From Desulfovibrio cuneatus DSM 11391 (GTDB lineage: Bacteria > Desulfobacterota > Desulfovibrionia > Desulfovibrionales > Desulfovibrionaceae), in assembly GCF_000430005.1 (NCBI RefSeq), contig NZ_AUCY01000021.1, positions 1-60,811 on the forward strand: a stretch of DNA of 60,811 nucleotides. The letters run 5' to 3'. Position numbers and translations under genes: made by a program. Of this stretch, positions 18,715-28,239 are shown in pieces; within the stretch, counting starts at the first letter, position 1, and each line of letters starts with the position of its first letter. The notes beneath the pieces are model-generated. The model saw nothing but the letters and a program-made list of their open reading frames with translations. It was not told where the DNA came from and ran no database searches.

Positions 18715-19596
18715 ATGCCCCCTTTATGGATAGATTTACATACCCACAGTACTGCTTCTGACGGTACTGATTCCCCGGCAGAACTGGCCCGCAAGGCTGC
18801 CCAGTGTGGCCTACGCGCTTTTGCCCTTACCGACCACGACACCATTGCTGGCCTTGATGCGGCGGAAGAAGCCGCCAGGGAACATGGGGTGCAGTGTATT
18901 CGCGGGTGTGAACTTGCTGCTGCGTGGCAGGGCAGGGAACTGCATTTTGTGGGCTATTATGTGCCCCGGAATAACCAGGAACTTGTGGCTGCCCTGGAAG
19001 TTTCCTGTGGTGGGCGGGCGCAGCGTAACCAGCATATTGTGGAAAAATTGTGCGCCTTGGGTATGGAACTGACCTTGGCAGAGGTAAACGCCCTGGCAGG
19101 AGATGGGGTTGTGGGCCGCCCCCATATTGCCATGGCTTTATATTCCAAGGGCTACGTGGCTTCCACGCATGAAGCCTTTGATAAATTTCTTGGTATAAAG
19201 GGCCGTGCCTATGTGCCGCGCCCGTTGCTTTCCCCTGAAGAATGCATTGGCTTGCTGCGTAGGGCCGGGGCAACCGTAACTTGGGCACACCCTTTTTTGC
19301 AGGCCCATACAGAACGCCAGGTGTTTGAAAACATGCTTGCCACGTTTGTGGAGTGTGGCCTTGGTGCCATTGAAGCCTACCACACCACCCATAACGCTGC
19401 CCACATTCGCACCTGCCTGCGCCTTGCCAAACGCCACGATTTATTGCTGACGGGTGGATCAGACTACCACGGTATACGCAAACCCGGTGTGGCCCTTGGC
19501 TATGCCGGGGCACAGGTGCGAGTGCCCTTTACCTTGTTGGAAGCGATGGAAGCGCGGCGGCGTGAACAGGGCTTGTGGACCTTGGATGCCCCTTAA
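18715..19596 (+). CDS. PHP-domain phosphoesterase (RNase AM / YciV-like)
   Basis: This 293-residue protein has the PHP metal motifs DLHTHSTASDG, LTDHDT, an RGCE segment, WAHP and GGSDYHG in order. Members degrade nucleoside 3',5'-bisphosphates or trim RNA 5' ends, so a role in RNA turnover or sulfur-nucleotide recycling is likely. GAGGAG lies upstream of the ATG at 18715. The TAA is followed directly by a remnant of the repeat family right end (19597-19617, key bases GAAATAACTCGCGTTTCC). Confidence 0.85.
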   Translation: MPPLWIDLHTHSTASDGTDSPAELARKAAQCGLRAFALTDHDTIAGLDAAEEAAREHGVQCIRGCELAAAWQGRELHFVGYYVPRNNQELVAALEVSCGGRAQRNQHIVEKLCALGMELTLAEVNALAGDGVVGRPHIAMALYSKGYVASTHEAFDKFLGIKGRAYVPRPLLSPEECIGLLRRAGATVTWAHPFLQAHTERQVFENMLATFVECGLGAIEAYHTTHNAAHIRTCLRLAKRHDLLLTGGSDYHGIRKPGVALGYAGAQVRVPFTLLEAMEARRREQGLWTLDAP

Positions 19597-19632
19597 ATGA
19601 AATAACTCGCGTTTCCAGTCCTTGCGGAGTAG

Positions 19633-19716
19633 ATGCATAAAGAAGAAACACAGGCTGAGGCGGCGGCACGCCGCACCAAACCACGCCGTATAAAAACAAG
19701 TCGTACCACCTTCTAA
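19633..19716 (+). CDS. Possible 27-residue basic peptide
   Basis: A short frame encodes MHKEETQAEAAARRTKPRR plus eight more residues, rich in Arg, Lys and Thr. GGAG lies three bases before the ATG, and a strong bidirectional terminator follows eight bases after the stop. Composition and tight placement make it a plausible small gene, but it may be chance. Confidence 0.3.
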   Translation: MHKEETQAEAAARRTKPRRIKTSRTTF

Positions 19717-19723
19717 AAACTCA

Positions 19724-19765
19724 CAACCGCCCATGTGCTTTGGTAGCGCATGGGCGGTTGTTGTT
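19724..19765. terminator. Bidirectional terminator before the copper ATPase stop
   Basis: CAACCGCCCATG pairs with CATGGGCGGTTG. T-rich bases follow on the plus strand (TTGTTTCTG) and A-rich bases precede it, so it can serve both converging units. Confidence 0.8.
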
Positions 19766-19782
19766 TCTGTGTATTTCAGTGG

Positions 19783-22700
19783 TTAGTCAATGACTGAGAT
19801 AACCTCATACCCGGCATCCGTCACCGTCTTTTCCAGTGTTGCCGCATCCACGTTTTGGGGGGCAGTTACTGCCACCTGTTTTGTTTCCAGGGTTACGGTG
19901 GCGGTGACGCCGGGCAGAGTGGCAAGGGCTTTTTCCACCCGTGCTTTGCAGTGCCCGCAGGTCATGCCGTTTACTGTCATTGTCCATTGGGCCGTTGCGG
20001 TTTGTTGTGTTGCTTCCATGGTTACTACCTCGTATCCTGCTTCTTGCACAGCGGTTTGCAGTGCCTCGGCAGTGGTTGTTTCCGGTGCGGCAATATGCAC
20101 CTGTTTTGTTTCCAGGGTGACTGTGGCGGTTACTCCGGGCAGGGTGGCAAGGGCTTTTTCTACCCGTGCCTTGCAGTGCCCGCATGTCATGCCATTTACT
20201 GTCATTACCCATTGGGCGTCTTCCGGTGCAACGTCCTTGGGCTGTGTTTGTACTGTATTCAGCGGGGTCAGTGTGGTTTGCCCAAAGGGAGTCTGACCGG
20301 GGGCCTGACCTGCTATGGGAATGGGGCAGGCTTCTGCTGTTCCTTCTGCCGTTTTGGCGGCGTTTACTGCTGCCATGGTGGGGAAGGGAGCGGAATTACG
20401 AGATGTAAGCGGTGCAGGCGGGGCAGGCTGTGCTGTTGTTACACTGCCCTGTGTTGTTGCCTGTGTGCTTGCCGGGAGTGTTGCAGCGGGCTGCACAATA
20501 ACCCCCTGGGGCGGAACCGGTTTTTGGAACAGGTTCAGGCGCAGGGCGTTGGTCACCACAAACACGCTGGAAAGGCCCATGGCAGCGGCGGCAAACATGG
20601 GGTTCAGGGTTAAACCAAAAGCCGGGTACAGCAGCCCTGCTGCCAGAGGAATGCCCAGAATGTTATAGAAAAAAGCCCAGAACAGGTTCATTTTGATGTT
20701 TTTCAAGGTGGCTCGGGAAAGGTCAAAGGCCGTTACCGCGTCCCACAAATCGCTTTTTATCAGCACTACCTCGGCAGATTCAATGGCTACTTCTGCCCCT
20801 GCCCCAATGGCCACGCCCACGTCGGCCCGGGCCAAGGCCGGGGCATCGTTAATGCCGTCGCCCACCATGGCGGTTTTGTGGCCCTGGGTCATAAAGCGCT
20901 GTACCTGTGCGTCTTTGTCTTGGGGCAGCACGTCAGCAATAGCTTCGTCAATGCCCACTTCCCGGCGCACGGCTTCCGCTGTGGCGGCGTTGTCCCCTGT
21001 AAGCATAACCACATGCACCCCGCGCTGTTTCAGGGCGGCAATGGCAGCGGCGCTGCTGGGCTTGGGCTTGTCTGCAACGGCAATAATGCCTGCAAGGCTG
21101 CCGTTCAGGGCAAAGTACAAGGGTGTTTTGCCCGCTTCTGCCAGGGTGGTGGGCAGGGTGCCTGCTGCGGCGGTGTTAATGCCTTGCTGGTTCATAAGGC
21201 GCAAGTTACCAGCCACGCACAGGCCAAGGGGCGTTTGAGCCCGTAGCCCAAGGCCGGAAAGAGCGGTGAAGCCGCTGGCCTGCAAGGGGGCAATATTTCT
21301 GGTGGCAGCTTCCTGCACAATGGCTTTGGCCAGGGGGTGTTCGCTCATGGCTTCCACCCCGGCGGCAAGGGCCAGCAAGGTGGGTTCATCACTGGCAAGG
21401 GGCAGAATGTCGGTTACTACTGGCTTGCCAGAAGTGACGGTGCCTGTTTTATCCAGCACCATGGTATGAATTTTACCGAACCCTTCCAGGGCCTGGGCGC
21501 TTTTAAACAGAATGCCGTTTTTGGCCCCTTGGCCAGTGCCTGCCATAATGGCCACAGGCGTTGCCAGCCCAAGGGCGCATGGGCAGGAAATAATCAGCAC
21601 GGCAATGGCACGGGCCAGGGCAAATTCCACTTGGCTGCCAGCCAGCAGCCAGCCCGCAAAGGTAAGGGCCGCAATACCCATGACCACAGGCACAAATATG
21701 CCGCTAATGGCATCTGCCAGGCGGGCAATAGGGGCTTTGGTGGCTCCGGCTTGCTCTACCAGGGCAATAATTTGGGCCAGGGTGGTGTCGTTGCCCACGC
21801 GCTTGGCCTGCATCACAATGTAGCCGCTGGTGTTTACCGTGGCCCCGGTAACAGTGTCGCCGGGGGCTTTTTCCACAGGTACGCTCTCTCCCGTGAGGGC
21901 AGATTCATCCACCGCAGAGGTGCCTTGCAGCACAATACCATCCACAGGCACGCGGGAACCCGGCTTGACTGCCAGGGTGTCTCCCGGCTGAATTCCTTCC
22001 ACAGGAATGGTTTCTTCCTGCCCGTTACGAAGGCGCAAGGCCGTTTTTGGGGCCAGGTTCAACAGGGCGGTAATGGCAGCGCCCGTGCGGCCCTTGCCCA
22101 CGGCTTCCAGTGTTTTGCCAAGGGTGATAAGGGCCAGAATCATGCCCGCGCTTTCAAAATATAAGTCGTGCAGGTAGTGGGCTGCCACCATGTGGTTGCC
22201 TGCCCCAAGTGCCCAACCCATGTGGTAAATGGCGAAAATCCCGTAAATGAGCGCAGAGGAAGTGCCCACCGCCACAAGGCTGTCCATGTTGGGGCTACGG
22301 TGCCAAAGTGCTTTGAAGCCGCCCCGGAAATAGGCACTGTTTACCAGCACCACAGGCAGGCACAGCAATAGCTGGGTAAAGGCCATGGGAATGGCGTTTT
22401 CCACCCCCACCAGGGAAGCGGGCAGGGGCAGGCCCATCATGGGGGCCATGCTCAGGTACATGAGGGGCACCATAAACCCGAAGGAAACCACGGCCCGGCG
22501 CTTCATGGCAGCAATGGCCTTGCTGGCGTCGAACCCGTTTTTTTGCGGGGCAGGGGCTGCGCCGTGCCCTTGGGGCAGGCGGGGGGTGGCGCTGTACCCG
22601 GCGGCTTCAATGGCAGCCTGCACAGCTTCCATTGTGGTCTGGTTCGGGTCGTGTTCCACCAGCATACTGTTGCCCAGCAGGTTGGCTTCCGCCCGGGTTA

Positions 22701-22788
22701 TGCCGGGCAGCTTCTTCACTGCTTTTTCCACATTGCTTACGCAGGCGGAACAGGTCATGCCTGTGACATCAAATAATGTTTGCTTCAT
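19783..22788 (-). CDS. copA: Copper-translocating P1B-type ATPase with three heavy-metal-associated domains
   Basis: This 1001-residue inner-membrane pump should export Cu(I). The N-terminal HMA domain has MTCSAC (Cys13, Cys16). The core has the CPC metal site in IISCPCALG, the phosphorylation motif DKTGT, TGES and GDGINDAP. After the last transmembrane pair there is an unusual Pro/Ala/Gln/Thr-rich linker (roughly residues 760-855), then two almost identical HMA domains beginning near 859 and 934 (CxxC at 869-872 and 944-947). C-terminal HMA pairs are not the usual layout. AGGCGAG precedes the ATG at 22788. It stands alone, with no copper regulator beside it. Confidence 0.88.
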   Translation of the reverse strand: MKQTLFDVTGMTCSACVSNVEKAVKKLPGITRAEANLLGNSMLVEHDPNQTTMEAVQAAIEAAGYSATPRLPQGHGAAPAPQKNGFDASKAIAAMKRRAVVSFGFMVPLMYLSMAPMMGLPLPASLVGVENAIPMAFTQLLLCLPVVLVNSAYFRGGFKALWHRSPNMDSLVAVGTSSALIYGIFAIYHMGWALGAGNHMVAAHYLHDLYFESAGMILALITLGKTLEAVGKGRTGAAITALLNLAPKTALRLRNGQEETIPVEGIQPGDTLAVKPGSRVPVDGIVLQGTSAVDESALTGESVPVEKAPGDTVTGATVNTSGYIVMQAKRVGNDTTLAQIIALVEQAGATKAPIARLADAISGIFVPVVMGIAALTFAGWLLAGSQVEFALARAIAVLIISCPCALGLATPVAIMAGTGQGAKNGILFKSAQALEGFGKIHTMVLDKTGTVTSGKPVVTDILPLASDEPTLLALAAGVEAMSEHPLAKAIVQEAATRNIAPLQASGFTALSGLGLRAQTPLGLCVAGNLRLMNQQGINTAAAGTLPTTLAEAGKTPLYFALNGSLAGIIAVADKPKPSSAAAIAALKQRGVHVVMLTGDNAATAEAVRREVGIDEAIADVLPQDKDAQVQRFMTQGHKTAMVGDGINDAPALARADVGVAIGAGAEVAIESAEVVLIKSDLWDAVTAFDLSRATLKNIKMNLFWAFFYNILGIPLAAGLLYPAFGLTLNPMFAAAAMGLSSVFVVTNALRLNLFQKPVPPQGVIVQPAATLPASTQATTQGSVTTAQPAPPAPLTSRNSAPFPTMAAVNAAKTAEGTAEACPIPIAGQAPGQTPFGQTTLTPLNTVQTQPKDVAPEDAQWVMTVNGMTCGHCKARVEKALATLPGVTATVTLETKQVHIAAPETTTAEALQTAVQEAGYEVVTMEATQQTATAQWTMTVNGMTCGHCKARVEKALATLPGVTATVTLETKQVAVTAPQNVDAATLEKTVTDAGYEVISVID
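19873..20218 (-). repeat. In-frame tandem duplication of the C-terminal HMA domain
   Basis: Two stretches of about 120 bp (19873-19993 and 20098-20218) are nearly identical, with a period of 225 bp (75 codons). The shared core encodes [16 protein letters not shown] and the following strand. High DNA identity, not just protein similarity, points to a recent duplication or ongoing gene conversion. Confidence 0.85.
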
Positions 22789-23002
22789 TGCTCGCCTGCT
22801 TGGGAAACTCTGATGTATGCAGTCTTTCCCTAAGTGTAGGGTGTGTATGCAAAAAGGCAACGGGCAAGGAAAAGGAGATTTCCTGCTGCGGGCAGGTTCC
22901 TTGTTGTAGTGCTTCCGTCACATGGGACATATATGCTGTATAGGTAAGGCCGCCGGGCTGTAGCGTCAAGCCGTGGCGTGGGCACCAAGCATAGAAACGC
23001 CC

Positions 23003-23042
23003 AAAAGCCCATGCCACTAAGTATTGGTGGGCATGGGCTTTT
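23003..23042 (-). terminator. Terminator at the end of the Coo operon
   Basis: AAAAGCCCATGCC pairs with GGGCATGGGCTTTT across a 13-base loop, 30 bp past the cooF stop, with T-runs on both strands. The preceding stretch 22789-23002 holds nothing I can name beyond the copA leader. Confidence 0.8.
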
Positions 23043-23071
23043 GGTAAATACAGCAAATGCAGTGAGGCTGA

Positions 23072-23656
23072 TTATTTTTCCGGAGTGTTTTCTGCCGGGG
23101 TTTCTTCCAGCATGGAAGGTTCCACAGCACCACCACTGGCAAGGCGGCGGTATTCATCAATGGGCATCATGCGCAAGGCCCCGGCGGCGCAGGCTTCCAC
23201 ACAGGCGCTTACCTGTTTGCCTTCCCGTTCCCGCCATTCGGCGCACATGTCGCAGCGCACGGCAATCATGCGGTTTTCGGATTTGTCCAAATTGGCTTTT
23301 TCTTTTTCCGTCAGCTTGATAAATTCGGGGCTGATGGCCCCATAAGGGCAGGCGGCAATGCACAGCCCGCAGCCTGCACAAAACTGGGTGCGCATAACAA
23401 TGCGGCCCCGTTCATTAAGCACCAGTGCCTGGGTGGGGCAAATGTTGGCACAGGGGGCATTTTCACACTGGCGGCACTGCACTGGCATACGAATTTTATC
23501 GGTTTTTACCACATGCACACGTGATGCAAGGGTTTTACGGTGCTTTACCGCTTCTTTAATGGTCATGTTGTGGTGGGAGGCAATGCAGGCAAGTTCGCAC
23601 TTGGTGCAGCCCTTGCACTTGGCAGAGTCCACATAAATAACAAAATTGCTTTCCAT
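23072..23656 (-). CDS. cooF: CooF-type polyferredoxin electron carrier
   Basis: This 194-residue cytoplasmic iron-sulfur protein has four Cys clusters: CKGCTKCELAC, CRQCENAPCANIC, CAGCGLCIAAC and CDMCAEWRE...CVEAC. It matches CooF/HycB proteins that pass electrons to a membrane [NiFe] hydrogenase. AAGGAC precedes the ATG at 23656. It is the last gene of the Coo operon, 86 bp after hypA. In CO-oxidising bacteria CooF links CO dehydrogenase to the hydrogenase; that enzyme is not in this window, so its partner here is unknown. Confidence 0.85.
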   Translation of the reverse strand: MESNFVIYVDSAKCKGCTKCELACIASHHNMTIKEAVKHRKTLASRVHVVKTDKIRMPVQCRQCENAPCANICPTQALVLNERGRIVMRTQFCAGCGLCIAACPYGAISPEFIKLTEKEKANLDKSENRMIAVRCDMCAEWREREGKQVSACVEACAAGALRMMPIDEYRRLASGGAVEPSMLEETPAENTPEK

Positions 23657-23742
23657 ATAAAGTCCTTATTCTCTCATTGTAACGTATGTGTTGTTTGTAC
23701 CGATGTCATCGTTTGCCAAATACCAGGCAGTGGTGGTGGGCT

Positions 23743-24126
23743 TTATGTAACTGCCTGCACTGCGGTGCCGTAGGGGGCCACCTTGATGGTGTCAATGTAC
23801 AGTTGGTTGCCCTCAGCCCAGCGCACCCCTTCTCCCCCGCATTGCGGGCAGGAAAAACGGCGGCTGGTGGTGCTTACACTGGCCTTGCAAGCCGGGCAAT
23901 GCCCCGTAAGCGGTTCCACCACCACTTCAAGGGTGGCCCCTTCCGCAGGGGTACCTTCTGCCAGCAACGAAAAACAGCCAGTTAGGGTGTGGGCCTCCAC
24001 ACAGGCTAAAAGCCCTGCCCGCAAGCGCACATGCTTCACCTGCAACGCTGCGCCTTGCGTTTCATGGCGCTTGGCTTCTTCCAGCACGATGCGTAGCAGT
24101 GAACTGGCAAAAACTGTTTCGTGCAT
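23743..24126 (-). CDS. hypA: Hydrogenase nickel-incorporation protein HypA
   Basis: This 127-residue nickel chaperone begins MHE, the N-terminal nickel-binding sequence, and carries the zinc pairs CPAC and CPQC. It helps load nickel into the large subunit. It sits in the hydrogenase operon between cooH and cooF, the same place as in the Desulfovibrio vulgaris coo operon as I recall it. AGGAAC lies about ten bases before the start. Confidence 0.9.
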   Translation of the reverse strand: MHETVFASSLLRIVLEEAKRHETQGAALQVKHVRLRAGLLACVEAHTLTGCFSLLAEGTPAEGATLEVVVEPLTGHCPACKASVSTTSRRFSCPQCGGEGVRWAEGNQLYIDTIKVAPYGTAVQAVT

Positions 24127-24214
24127 GATTATATGTTCCTATTGCATTGGGGAAGGCTCTGCCTCCCCCAAGATGAAAACAGTCAGTTTTCCCAAATAGT
24201 TGGTTGAGAACTCT

Positions 24215-24341
24215 GGGAAACGCTGAATTTTTTCGTCTGGCAAGGCGCGAGTGTTTTTTACAGAGGGGGTGGGCTCTTTGGCCCTGCCCCTCTGTAAAAA
24301 ACAGGAAGCAACGCAGCCAGACGGGAAAAGGCAGTGTTTCC
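24215..24341. repeat. Palindromic repeat element, copy H, inside the Coo operon
   Basis: The ends are GGGAAACGCTGAA and CAGTGTTTCC, with inner arms CGTCTGGC and GCCAGACG. The centre pairs CAGAGGGG with CCCCTCTG, which would be a strong stem on the mRNA. It abuts the cooH stop codon and separates cooH from hypA. Confidence 0.8.
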
Positions 24342-25436
24342 TTATCGTTCGGTGCAGGAAACGCAAGGATCAATGCTGTTGACGATGAGAGAAACGTCAG
24401 CCACGGCGCAGTCTTTCATCATCACTTCCAGGGCGTCCCAGTTCATGTAGGAGGGCACGCGCCATTTTAAGCGGGTAGGAATGTCTGATTCATCGGTACG
24501 GATGAAGTAGAACAGTTCCCCGCGTGGGGCTTCAGTGCGGGCGCAGCCCTGGCCTGCGGGAATAACGGGCAGTGGGGCGGTGAGCTTGCCTTCCGGCAGG
24601 TTGGCCGCAATCTGGCGGATAAGGCTGATGCTTTCATTCACTTCGCGCAGGCGTACCATGGCGCGTGAATGCACGTCGCCGCCTGTTTCCGTAATCACGT
24701 TAAAGGACAGCTCCGGGTATATGCCATAGGGTGCGTCGCGGCGCACGTCCACAGCCAGGCCGCTGCCCCGTGCCACTGGGCCTACAAGGCCATAGCGTAT
24801 GGCTTCATCCTTTGGCAGTACGCCCACACCCACGGTGCGGGAGCACAGCATGGGGTTAGAGGCGTAAATGTCGATGATTTCCTGCATGTGCCCTTCAAGG
24901 CGCTGCAAGCTGCGGGTAATGTAGCCGAATAGTTGGGCGTCCACATCGTTCTTCACACCGCCAAGGGTGTTGGCGGCAAGGTCCATGCGGTTGCCATATA
25001 CGGTTTCCTTCACGTCCTGCATAATTTCACGCACTTCCATAACGTGCATGAACAGTGACTTGTACCCGATAATGTGGGCCAGAATAGCCACGTTAAACAG
25101 GTGTGAAGCTACGCGCTTGATTTCATCTGCCAGCACACGCAGGTACTGTGCCCGGCGGGGCACTTCAATGCCTGCCAGGTTTTCAATAGCCATGCAGTAG
25201 GTCAGGGGGTGGCTGTTGGAACACAGGGAACACACCCGTTCTGTCAGCACAATGTTCTGGAACAGGTTGCGTTTGGTGGCCAGGGCTTCCATGCCACGGT
25301 GGACGTGGCCGGACGTAATTTCCACGTGGCGCACCCGTTCCCCTTCCACTGTTACCTTGAAGTACATGGGCTCTTCCAGGGCAACGTGCATGGGGCCAAG
25401 GGGCAATGTAAACTCTTTACCAAGGGCTTCGCTCAT
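24342..25436 (-). CDS. cooH: Coo hydrogenase large subunit ([NiFe] catalytic)
   Basis: This 364-residue subunit belongs to group 4 [NiFe] hydrogenases and is related to complex I NuoD. The N-terminal nickel ligands are in RVCSLCSNSHPL, and the C-terminal pair is in DPCVSCTER, the last residues of the protein. There is no long tail after the final Cys, so the usual maturation protease would have nothing to remove. That feature is known for CooH-type subunits. TAGGAGC precedes the ATG at 25436. It reduces protons or oxidises H2 on the cytoplasmic face. Confidence 0.92.
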   Translation of the reverse strand: MSEALGKEFTLPLGPMHVALEEPMYFKVTVEGERVRHVEITSGHVHRGMEALATKRNLFQNIVLTERVCSLCSNSHPLTYCMAIENLAGIEVPRRAQYLRVLADEIKRVASHLFNVAILAHIIGYKSLFMHVMEVREIMQDVKETVYGNRMDLAANTLGGVKNDVDAQLFGYITRSLQRLEGHMQEIIDIYASNPMLCSRTVGVGVLPKDEAIRYGLVGPVARGSGLAVDVRRDAPYGIYPELSFNVITETGGDVHSRAMVRLREVNESISLIRQIAANLPEGKLTAPLPVIPAGQGCARTEAPRGELFYFIRTDESDIPTRLKWRVPSYMNWDALEVMMKDCAVADVSLIVNSIDPCVSCTER

Positions 25437-25506
25437 AGCGGCTCCTATAAAACTGGCGTTGATGCGGGCCAGTGAATGCTTGCAAATATGTTGTGTTTTG
25501 AGTTCC

Positions 25507-26175
25507 CTAGTTTCCGTTTTCAGGGGCAGTGGCGGAAACAGGGGTAAACGTGGGTTCCTCAATTGGCGGGGTGCTTATGTCGGTTGGTGCCCCGTGCGGG
25601 TTTTCAAGCCCGTAGCTGCCGTCGCTTCCGGTAATATCCACCCCTTTTGCCGCCATAACCTGTTCCCACAGGTTGCGGGTGGCAGCGCCATGCACCATGG
25701 CAGAAAAAGGAATGAGGGAAGACATAATGCCCGCATCCAGGCGTTCATCCAGAAACAAACGCTTGGGGTTGGGGTGGTCCACAATGTCAATGCCGAACAT
25801 TTCATGGAACTCGCGTTCGTTCCAGTCTGCATTGCGGAACCAGGAGGTAATGGAAGGCACTGCCACGGGGGTGTCGCACCCGGCGGTATACAGGGGCACA
25901 GTCACCGTGACCACGGTATTTGCCAGGGCAAAATGGTAGGCAATGGCTTTTTTATTGCTGTTTTCGCCGCGCTCTTCCACATAGGCTGTCATGGTGCACA
26001 GGCGTGCGCCGTTTTCGGCCAGGGCTTTGGCGGCGGGGCGCAGGCTTTCGGTATTGTTCAGGCGCAGCCAGCCAAAGGCGTTCTGCTTCACGTCAAATGT
26101 CCACTGCGTGGCAAGCTCTGTGGCTTGCAGCAGGGCATCATGCACTATTTCGTTACTCTTGTTCGTGGGTGTCAT
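25507..26175 (-). CDS. cooU: Coo hydrogenase subunit, NuoC-like
   Basis: This 222-residue protein has the complex I 30-kDa (NuoC) signature in WNEREFHEMFGI and DHPNPKRLFLDE. It forms the peripheral arm with CooH, CooL and CooX. The last 40 residues are a Pro/Thr-rich tail not needed for the fold. GGAGGAAAT precedes the ATG at 26175, which lies inside the end of cooX (23-base overlap), implying coupled translation. Confidence 0.88.
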   Translation of the reverse strand: MTPTNKSNEIVHDALLQATELATQWTFDVKQNAFGWLRLNNTESLRPAAKALAENGARLCTMTAYVEERGENSNKKAIAYHFALANTVVTVTVPLYTAGCDTPVAVPSITSWFRNADWNEREFHEMFGIDIVDHPNPKRLFLDERLDAGIMSSLIPFSAMVHGAATRNLWEQVMAAKGVDITGSDGSYGLENPHGAPTDISTPPIEEPTFTPVSATAPENGN

Positions 26176-26686
26176 TGCTGATTTCCTCCCGGCGGGCCGC
26201 AGCCAGTTGGCGGCAGCTTGGGCAGAGTTTCAAAAGGTCGGTCATGTCCACAGGGCTGTGAGCGTATAGCCGGGCTGCCAGTTGTGGGGGCAGCATGCGA
26301 ATGTGGGCCCCGCACCCGGCGCAGGCAAGGTACGGAATGCTGTAGTGGGCGGCCCAGTCGTATTTATCTTCCTGGGTGTGGGCGTTGTGCCAGTCTGTGC
26401 TCAGGGTAATGGCCTTGGTGGGGCAATAGTGCCGGCACATGCCGCACAAAGCACAGGTGTTATGCCACACGGTGAAGTTATAACCTGTTTTTTCTTCATT
26501 ATCTTCAATGCGAATGGCCCCGCCTGCACACATATGGTGGCAAATGCGGCAACCCACGCACTGTTCCGGGTTTACCACCACCCGGCCACGAAAGCGTTCC
26601 GGTGTGTGGGCTTCTTTTGCGGGAAAGGGGTCTGTGGAAGGGCCTTGGGCAAGGTTTTTGCCCAAAAGTTTAAGGAAGCGAAACAT
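26153..26686 (-). CDS. cooX: Coo hydrogenase ferredoxin-like subunit, NuoI-like
   Basis: This 177-residue protein has two [4Fe-4S] motifs, CVGCRICHHMC and CALCGMCRHYC, plus two later Cys pairs (CAGC and CPSC) that may bind a metal. It relays electrons between cooF-type donors and the catalytic pair. AAGGAGG before 26686 is an excellent ribosome site; the longer open frame is ignored. It overlaps cooL by 17 bases and cooU by 23. Confidence 0.88.
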   Translation of the reverse strand: MFRFLKLLGKNLAQGPSTDPFPAKEAHTPERFRGRVVVNPEQCVGCRICHHMCAGGAIRIEDNEEKTGYNFTVWHNTCALCGMCRHYCPTKAITLSTDWHNAHTQEDKYDWAAHYSIPYLACAGCGAHIRMLPPQLAARLYAHSPVDMTDLLKLCPSCRQLAAARREEISNDTHEQE

Positions 26687-27146
26687 GGCGTTCCTCCTTG
26701 TGGCCTGGGGCAATGCCGTTGAGCCTGTCCAACCATATTTTCTTTGCCAGCAACACCCCTTCCATAATGGACTGGGGGCGCGGCGGACAGCCGGGTACGT
26801 TGACATCAACAGGAATATACCGGTCAATGGGGCCTTCAATGGAGTGCCCACCTCGGAACACACCGCCGCTAATGGGGCAAATGCCCACGGCAACGGTCAC
26901 TTTTGGTTCAGGAATTTCCTGCCATACGCGCAGCACTTTGTCGCGCACGCGCAGGGTAAGGGGGCCGGTTATAAGGACAATGTCTGCATGGCGCGGGCTA
27001 CCGCAATAACGGCAACCAAGGCGTTCCACGTCGTAGCGGGGAATGCAGGCAGTGGTGGCCAGTTCCACATCGCAGCCGTTACAAGAGCCTGCGTTAATGC
27101 GGTACAGCCACGGGGAGCGAACCACTATATCAGAAAACAAGTTCAC
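26670..27146 (-). CDS. cooL: Coo hydrogenase small subunit, NuoB-like
   Basis: This 158-residue protein has the small-subunit cluster motif GSCNGCDVEL, then GICPISGG and VNVPGCPPRP, the four Cys ligands of the proximal cluster N2 equivalent. The start is GTG at 27146, supported by AAGGAG six bases upstream. It lies directly after cooK with a 15-bp gap. Confidence 0.9.
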   Translation of the reverse strand: MNLFSDIVVRSPWLYRINAGSCNGCDVELATTACIPRYDVERLGCRYCGSPRHADIVLITGPLTLRVRDKVLRVWQEIPEPKVTVAVGICPISGGVFRGGHSIEGPIDRYIPVDVNVPGCPPRPQSIMEGVLLAKKIWLDRLNGIAPGHKEERHVSLP

Positions 27147-27161
27147 GGGAAGCTCCTTGGG

Positions 27162-28142
27162 TTACAAAGAAACCCATGCCAGCACAACACTTACCAGGGC
27201 AAGCGTGGCGGGGTATTTCAGGTAGAAGGAAAGGGCCTGTTCAATGCGCATGCGGGCTGTTGCCGCCTTGCACAGGGTAAGGGCCACCAGCATAAGCAGC
27301 AGGCATTTGGCGGCAAACCACACAATGTTTACCAGTGGGCCACCTGCCACTGTGCCTGGGAAGAACATAACCACCCCAAAGCCAAGGGCAATAACCAGCT
27401 TCATGGCGCTGGTGAGCTGGAAAAAGGCCAGAAGCCCGCCGGAATATTCCAGCAGGGGGCCTTCCAGAATTTCTGTTTCCGCTTCTGCCACGTCAAAGGG
27501 GGGCACACCCATGGTCCCTGGCAGGTACAGCAGGTAGGCCACAAAGGCGGGCAGCATGGAAAGGGTGAACCCGAAGGAGCCGTGTTCACGCTGGTATTCA
27601 ATGATTTTACGCAGGGAAAATTCCGCGCTGCCTTCCCCGCCCACTTGCATGGCCACGGCCAGAATAACCAGTAGCAGGGGCACTTCATAGGCAAACATCA
27701 GGGTCATTTCACGGGAAAAGCCCAGCGCACCGAAGGGAGAACTGGAAGAAGAACCCGCCACCATCAGGGCAATGGCAGGCAAGGGAAGCAGGTAGAAAAA
27801 CACCAGCATGTCGCCCATGTTTTCCATACCGTAATACACGCCGGGCACAGGCAGCAGGGCAAGGCACACTGCCATGCCTGTGAAGCCCAAAAGCGGGGCA
27901 TACATAAACAGCGTTTTGTTGGCTGTTTCCGGGATAATGGTTTCTTTGCTGGCAAGTTTTACCAGGTCGTAAAACGGTTGCAGCAGGGGGGGGCCAACGC
28001 GCCGTTGCAGGCGTGCCTCCACTTTGCGGTCAATGCCTTTCAGCACAAGGCCAAAAAGCAGGGCAAACAGGCCGCCGGGAAATACCACAAGGTGGAACAG
28101 CCCGGTGGCTGATTGGGAGATGAGAGAGAATATGTCGCTCAT
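27162..28142 (-). CDS. cooK: Coo hydrogenase membrane subunit, NuoH-like
   Basis: This 326-residue protein has about eight transmembrane helices. NuoH marks are GPPLLQPFYDLVKL near residue 50 and the charged loop FDVAEAETEILEGPLLEYSGG that docks the peripheral arm. It forms the ion-channel link between the hydrogenase module and CooM. GGAG lies ten bases before the ATG at 28142. Confidence 0.9.
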   Translation of the reverse strand: MSDIFSLISQSATGLFHLVVFPGGLFALLFGLVLKGIDRKVEARLQRRVGPPLLQPFYDLVKLASKETIIPETANKTLFMYAPLLGFTGMAVCLALLPVPGVYYGMENMGDMLVFFYLLPLPAIALMVAGSSSSSPFGALGFSREMTLMFAYEVPLLLVILAVAMQVGGEGSAEFSLRKIIEYQREHGSFGFTLSMLPAFVAYLLYLPGTMGVPPFDVAEAETEILEGPLLEYSGGLLAFFQLTSAMKLVIALGFGVVMFFPGTVAGGPLVNIVWFAAKCLLLMLVALTLCKAATARMRIEQALSFYLKYPATLALVSVVLAWVSL

Positions 28143-28239
28143 GGTTTGTGTGCTCCATGCGGGGTAAACACCGTGTATTCATGCCGGGGCTGCTTGTTAG
28201 CCCAGCCCCGGTCCACCATAACATTACGCTTGGCTACTG

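Noticed and set aside
22769-23056. A 95-codon minus-strand ORF between cooF and copA
   Set aside because: It overlaps the terminator at 23003-23042 and the copA start and has no ribosome site.
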